From Cellvibrionaceae bacterium (GTDB lineage: Bacteria; Pseudomonadota; Gammaproteobacteria; Pseudomonadales; Cellvibrionaceae), in NCBI GenBank assembly GCA_021151825.1, contig JAGKWQ010000006.1:62001-126000 (forward strand): a stretch of 64,000 bases of DNA, read 5' to 3'. The translations under genes were made by a program, and so were the position numbers. Under the pieces are notes generated by a model, which searched no databases, was not told the DNA's origin, and saw only the letters and a program-made list of their open reading frames with translations. Shown here piece by piece: positions 61,030 through 64,000 of the stretch. Within the stretch, counting starts at the first letter, position 1. Each line of letters begins with the position of its first letter.

Positions 61030-63090
61030 ATGAAAGAAAAAACCACGGCGAGTTTATTGCCGGCGAAAGAGTTTTGGTATTGCACTGCGGTGGGTTGGGG
61101 CGCTTATATACTTCTGGATACGACCAGTGATTATCTACACACCGGCAATTTTTACGGACACTTGCCGCATGCGTTGCTTACTACCTGCCTGGGAGTTTTG
61201 TTTGGATTAGGTTATCGATATTTTGCACACCATTTCCGCCTTCATTATCAACATCCATTAGCATTGATACCGCTTGCCGTAATTCTCGCAATTGTCGTTG
61301 GTTATACATTTACCGCGATTGACTATGCCGTACTGCGAAGCCATAGCATTCAGGACATAATAATTGGCCTGGTTGTGAACCCGGAACGTTATTGGTGGTT
61401 CCCCTTTGCGATTAGCCAGTGGATAGGTACCAGTTATTTATTGCTCATCTGGTTGCTGTTGTTTAATTTTATTCAGGCGGAGCGCTACGTTCTCACGCCT
61501 GCAAAAGCAACATTATTAATAAGTATCTCTGCACTGGTAATGCTGTATTTTTTTAATGAATTTTTCCATGCCCTGGTGGTAATTGCCTATTACAATCCTG
61601 AAGGTTTTCTATTTTCCACCGATTTTTTTATAAACAACTTTTATACCCTGGCCACAGGGGCGCTATTTGCTGCGACTGTAATGCTGTTGCGAGCACAGTC
61701 TCCACTCTTTGGTTCCTATTTGATTTCATTGTTGCCCAGCCTGCTTTTTCTCATTTTTTGCACCAGTTTTTTTTGTATGTTGAGTTTCCGGTTATTGTCG
61801 GTAGTGGACAGTTTATGGCAAGGCCAGCTAATAGATTTACCGCGCAATATTGCAGCTGTCTTTACTGGCTCTGGCCAATTGTGGTTGAACAAGCACGAAT
61901 TTATTGGCACCTTGCGTTCGCAGCTGGATATTCAGACCGTGGTCATTTTGCTGTTTCTGTATTTCAGATATCCCTGCGGTCATTGCAACCGACAGTCGGG
62001 CGATGGCATATCTGAGCTAAAAATCCGCTTGCAATTTTGGGCTTTTAATATCGGTGGCTGGTCTGTTGTGGGATGTTATTTGTATTTTTCGGATCTGTTG
62101 AATTGGCAATCCGTCTCCTATGATTTTGCCCGGATGATGCTAATTGCATTGGTCGCTGGCGGCATACTTGCCGGACTGTTGATGCGTCCATTGATCCGCC
62201 GTTTTCAGTTATTGGATAGTGCAATTGCCGGGTTTTCGCTGGGTATACTCACTCTGTCACTGGTTTTTGGTTTGTTGTTGACCGGTGGTTTGTGGCTAAT
62301 GGGTTATGTTATAGCTTTTGCGAGTGATGAGGCTACGCAATTACAACAGTATGAATACCTGGTTAATCACGGTGATTTTTTTATCCCATTAATTGTCGTG
62401 ACCAGTGCTGGTTGTTTGATGTGGATTATGATTTACGAAAAATCTGTGGCGCAACGCCTCAAGAGTAATAATCAACTAAAACAGCTGCAGTTAGAAAAAA
62501 ACTATAAGGAATTACAGCTGAATTTATTGGCGGGGAAAGTCGATCCCCATTTTATTTTTAATGCGCTTAATAATATTCGCGCATTAATTCGCGAGGACGC
62601 TGAAAAGGCGCGTGAGTCAATTCTGGTGTTGTCTGATATTTTGCGCATGCCACTTGCAACTGAAAGCAATAAAATTCCATTACTCAATGAGTTAACCCTG
62701 GCCAGAAATTATATTCAGCTGTGTAAAATCCAATTGGAGAGTCGTTTGGTTTATGCTGAAAATATTGATCCAGCGTTGACCGGGGCATTAATCCCTCCCA
62801 TGTTCTTGCAAATTTTAATTGAAAATGCCATTAAACATGGTATTAGCCAATTGCCTGATGGCGGAAAATTGGTGCTCGATGTGCGTGCCTCATCTGGAAT
62901 GCTACGTTGCATATTGAGTAATAATGGCAGTGTGCAAATTGATTCAGGGCAGGCGGGGTTTGGTTTGGGATTAAATAATATTCGCGAACGGTTGCAGCTT
63001 TTGTATGGAAGTGAAGCCAGTTTTAGTTTACATGAAAAGAACCAGATGGTATTTGCTACCCTGGTTTTGCCCTTGGAGTATTCATCATGA
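61030..63090 (+). CDS. LytS/YehU-type membrane sensor histidine kinase
   Basis: A 686-residue protein with about ten to twelve membrane segments in residues 1-465, a short coiled coil (about 475-500), then a His_kinase domain with the phospho-accepting His507 in KVDPHFIFNALNNIRALI and an HATPase with ILIENAIKHG and GFGLGLNNIRERLQLLYG. The large membrane part is unusual in length and may sense a lipid or envelope signal. It overlaps the response-regulator gene (ATGA). Confidence 0.9.
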   Translation: MKEKTTASLLPAKEFWYCTAVGWGAYILLDTTSDYLHTGNFYGHLPHALLTTCLGVLFGLGYRYFAHHFRLHYQHPLALIPLAVILAIVVGYTFTAIDYAVLRSHSIQDIIIGLVVNPERYWWFPFAISQWIGTSYLLLIWLLLFNFIQAERYVLTPAKATLLISISALVMLYFFNEFFHALVVIAYYNPEGFLFSTDFFINNFYTLATGALFAATVMLLRAQSPLFGSYLISLLPSLLFLIFCTSFFCMLSFRLLSVVDSLWQGQLIDLPRNIAAVFTGSGQLWLNKHEFIGTLRSQLDIQTVVILLFLYFRYPCGHCNRQSGDGISELKIRLQFWAFNIGGWSVVGCYLYFSDLLNWQSVSYDFARMMLIALVAGGILAGLLMRPLIRRFQLLDSAIAGFSLGILTLSLVFGLLLTGGLWLMGYVIAFASDEATQLQQYEYLVNHGDFFIPLIVVTSAGCLMWIMIYEKSVAQRLKSNNQLKQLQLEKNYKELQLNLLAGKVDPHFIFNALNNIRALIREDAEKARESILVLSDILRMPLATESNKIPLLNELTLARNYIQLCKIQLESRLVYAENIDPALTGALIPPMFLQILIENAIKHGISQLPDGGKLVLDVRASSGMLRCILSNNGSVQIDSGQAGFGLGLNNIRERLQLLYGSEASFSLHEKNQMVFATLVLPLEYSS

Positions 63091-63803
63091 AAGCCATGAT
63101 CATTGAGGACTCACGACTGGCGCGTCAGGAATTGAAAGAGTTATTGCAGGCACATCCACATATTTATCTTTGTGCCGAGGCAGAAAACCCGCGTGATGCA
63201 CTGGTGATTATTCAGCGCGAAAATCCCGAACTTTTATTTCTTGATATCAACATGCCAGGTAAAAATGGCTTTGAACTATTACAGCAACTCAGCTATGACC
63301 CCAAGGTCATTTTTATCACTGCGTATGCGGACCAGGCAATCCACTCATTTAATTTTAATACTGTTGATTATTTGTTAAAGCCGGTATCGTCAAAACGTTT
63401 GCAAAAAGCATTGGATAAATTGAAAAGCGACGTCGTTGCAAATGATGTAGAGGAGATCCAGCCAATATTGGAACTCCACAGTCAGGTGATGTTGCGGGAC
63501 GGCGATAAGTGTTGCTGGGTACGTTTGCTCGATATTCATTACTTTGAAAGTTGTGGTAATTACACGCAGGTATTCTGGGGCAATGATAAAGTGACTTTAT
63601 TTCGCGCCTTGGGGAAAATCGAATCACGTTTACCGCAGAGCCATTTTTTTCGTGCTAATCGCCAGCAAATTGTAAATGTAACGGAAGTTGTAAATGTTGA
63701 ACCCTGGGTAAACGGGGGATATCAATTGCACCTAAAGTCTGGTGTGATATTGGAAGTTTCTCGCCGCCACGCACCGCGATTCCGGTTGTTGTTTAGCCTG
63801 TAA
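63087..63803 (+). CDS. LytTR-family response regulator
   Basis: A 238-residue protein. The receiver domain has the phospho-acceptor Asp53 in LLFLDINMPGKNGFELL and the conserved KPVSSKRL. The C-terminal LytTR DNA-binding domain (about 140-238) has VRLLDIHYFESCGNYTQVF, FFRANRQQIVNV and LEVSRRHAPRFRLLF. It is the partner of the kinase just upstream, with overlapping start and stop codons. Confidence 0.93.
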   Translation: MKAMIIEDSRLARQELKELLQAHPHIYLCAEAENPRDALVIIQRENPELLFLDINMPGKNGFELLQQLSYDPKVIFITAYADQAIHSFNFNTVDYLLKPVSSKRLQKALDKLKSDVVANDVEEIQPILELHSQVMLRDGDKCCWVRLLDIHYFESCGNYTQVFWGNDKVTLFRALGKIESRLPQSHFFRANRQQIVNVTEVVNVEPWVNGGYQLHLKSGVILEVSRRHAPRFRLLFSL

Positions 63804-63872
63804 CTATTCATTGGAAGTCGTACACGAGATCTGCATACTGCCGACATATCAGCCAACAGAGTTTCACCGCTT

Positions 63873-64000
63873 ATGCGCGACATAAAAAATATCGATCTGA
63901 ATTTATTAAAAGCGCTGGATGCCTTGCTGGATGAGCGCAGCGTAACGCGCGCTGCAGAGCGGCTGTCGCTCACCCAACCGGCAATGAGCGGAATGCTGAC
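63873..64000 (+). CDS. LysR-type transcriptional regulator, N-terminal part (cut by window end)
   Basis: An ATG at 63873 opens MRDIKNIDLNLLKALDALL, DERSVTRAAERLSLTQPAMSG, the standard LysR winged-helix start. Only 42 codons are inside the window. Confidence 0.85.
   Translation, partial: MRDIKNIDLNLLKALDALLDERSVTRAAERLSLTQPAMSGML

Overview
The window reads as a chromosomal segment of a Gammaproteobacterium close to Cellvibrio or its relatives (Cellvibrionaceae). The evidence is indirect: poly-serine linkers after Tat or lipoprotein signals, an exported cellobiose-2-epimerase-like protein, a Pseudomonas-like NrdA with two ATP-cones, and DUF1800/DUF1501 and LytS/LytTR gene pairs. No rRNA, tRNA or CRISPR array was seen. 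The genus is an inference.

Layout. (1) 1-4.4 kb is accessory DNA: a DUF4124 protein, a small gene with a structured leader and a possible -1 frameshift, a REP-associated transposase framed by two ~160-bp inverted repeat blocks, and a DUF262 + HEPN pair that looks like a defence or toxin module. (2) 4.4-9.7 kb holds nrdA-nrdB on the minus strand, split by a ~100-bp palindromic repeat, with an NrdR-box-like site and a perfect DnaA box upstream of nrdA. (3) 9.7-14.5 kb has an exported AGE-family epimerase lacking one expected catalytic His, a probable small RNA, a PhoX-type phosphatase and an HDOD protein.

(4) 14.5-41.1 kb is the most unusual part: a biosynthetic island with lower GC than its flanks. 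A MalT-like LuxR regulator faces a co-directional run of 13 genes: a PgaC/NodC-like glycosyltransferase, a HlyD adaptor, an ABC exporter with a C39-like domain lacking its catalytic Cys, a PhyH-type dioxygenase, a carbamoyltransferase, a NodB-like deacetylase, a methyltransferase, an NRPS (formyltransferase, half condensation, adenylation, carrier, epimerase/condensation-like), a second methyltransferase, a second carbamoyltransferase, a second NRPS, an AAC(3)-like acetyltransferase and a third methyltransferase. A GNAT gene follows. I read this as a pathway for a formylated, carbamoylated, methylated short peptide, possibly joined to an amino sugar and exported by its own transporter. The regulator-operon gap carries two pairs of direct repeats, each spaced ~62 bp. 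I do not recognise the set as a known pathway.

(5) 41.1-46.8 kb has a methyltransferase, a DUF72 protein, an AEC transporter and a three-gene set (2OG hydroxylase, sulfotransferase-like, GNAT). (6) 46.8-54.2 kb has a tail-collar protein and a 2122-residue surface protein that seems to fuse an anchored Ig/FN3 protein to an outer-membrane barrel. (7) 54.2-64 kb has a MocR regulator divergent from phzF and a class IV aminotransferase gene, with clear operator-like repeats between them; then DUF1501/DUF1800, a LytS/LytTR two-component system and the start of a LysR-type regulator cut by the window edge.
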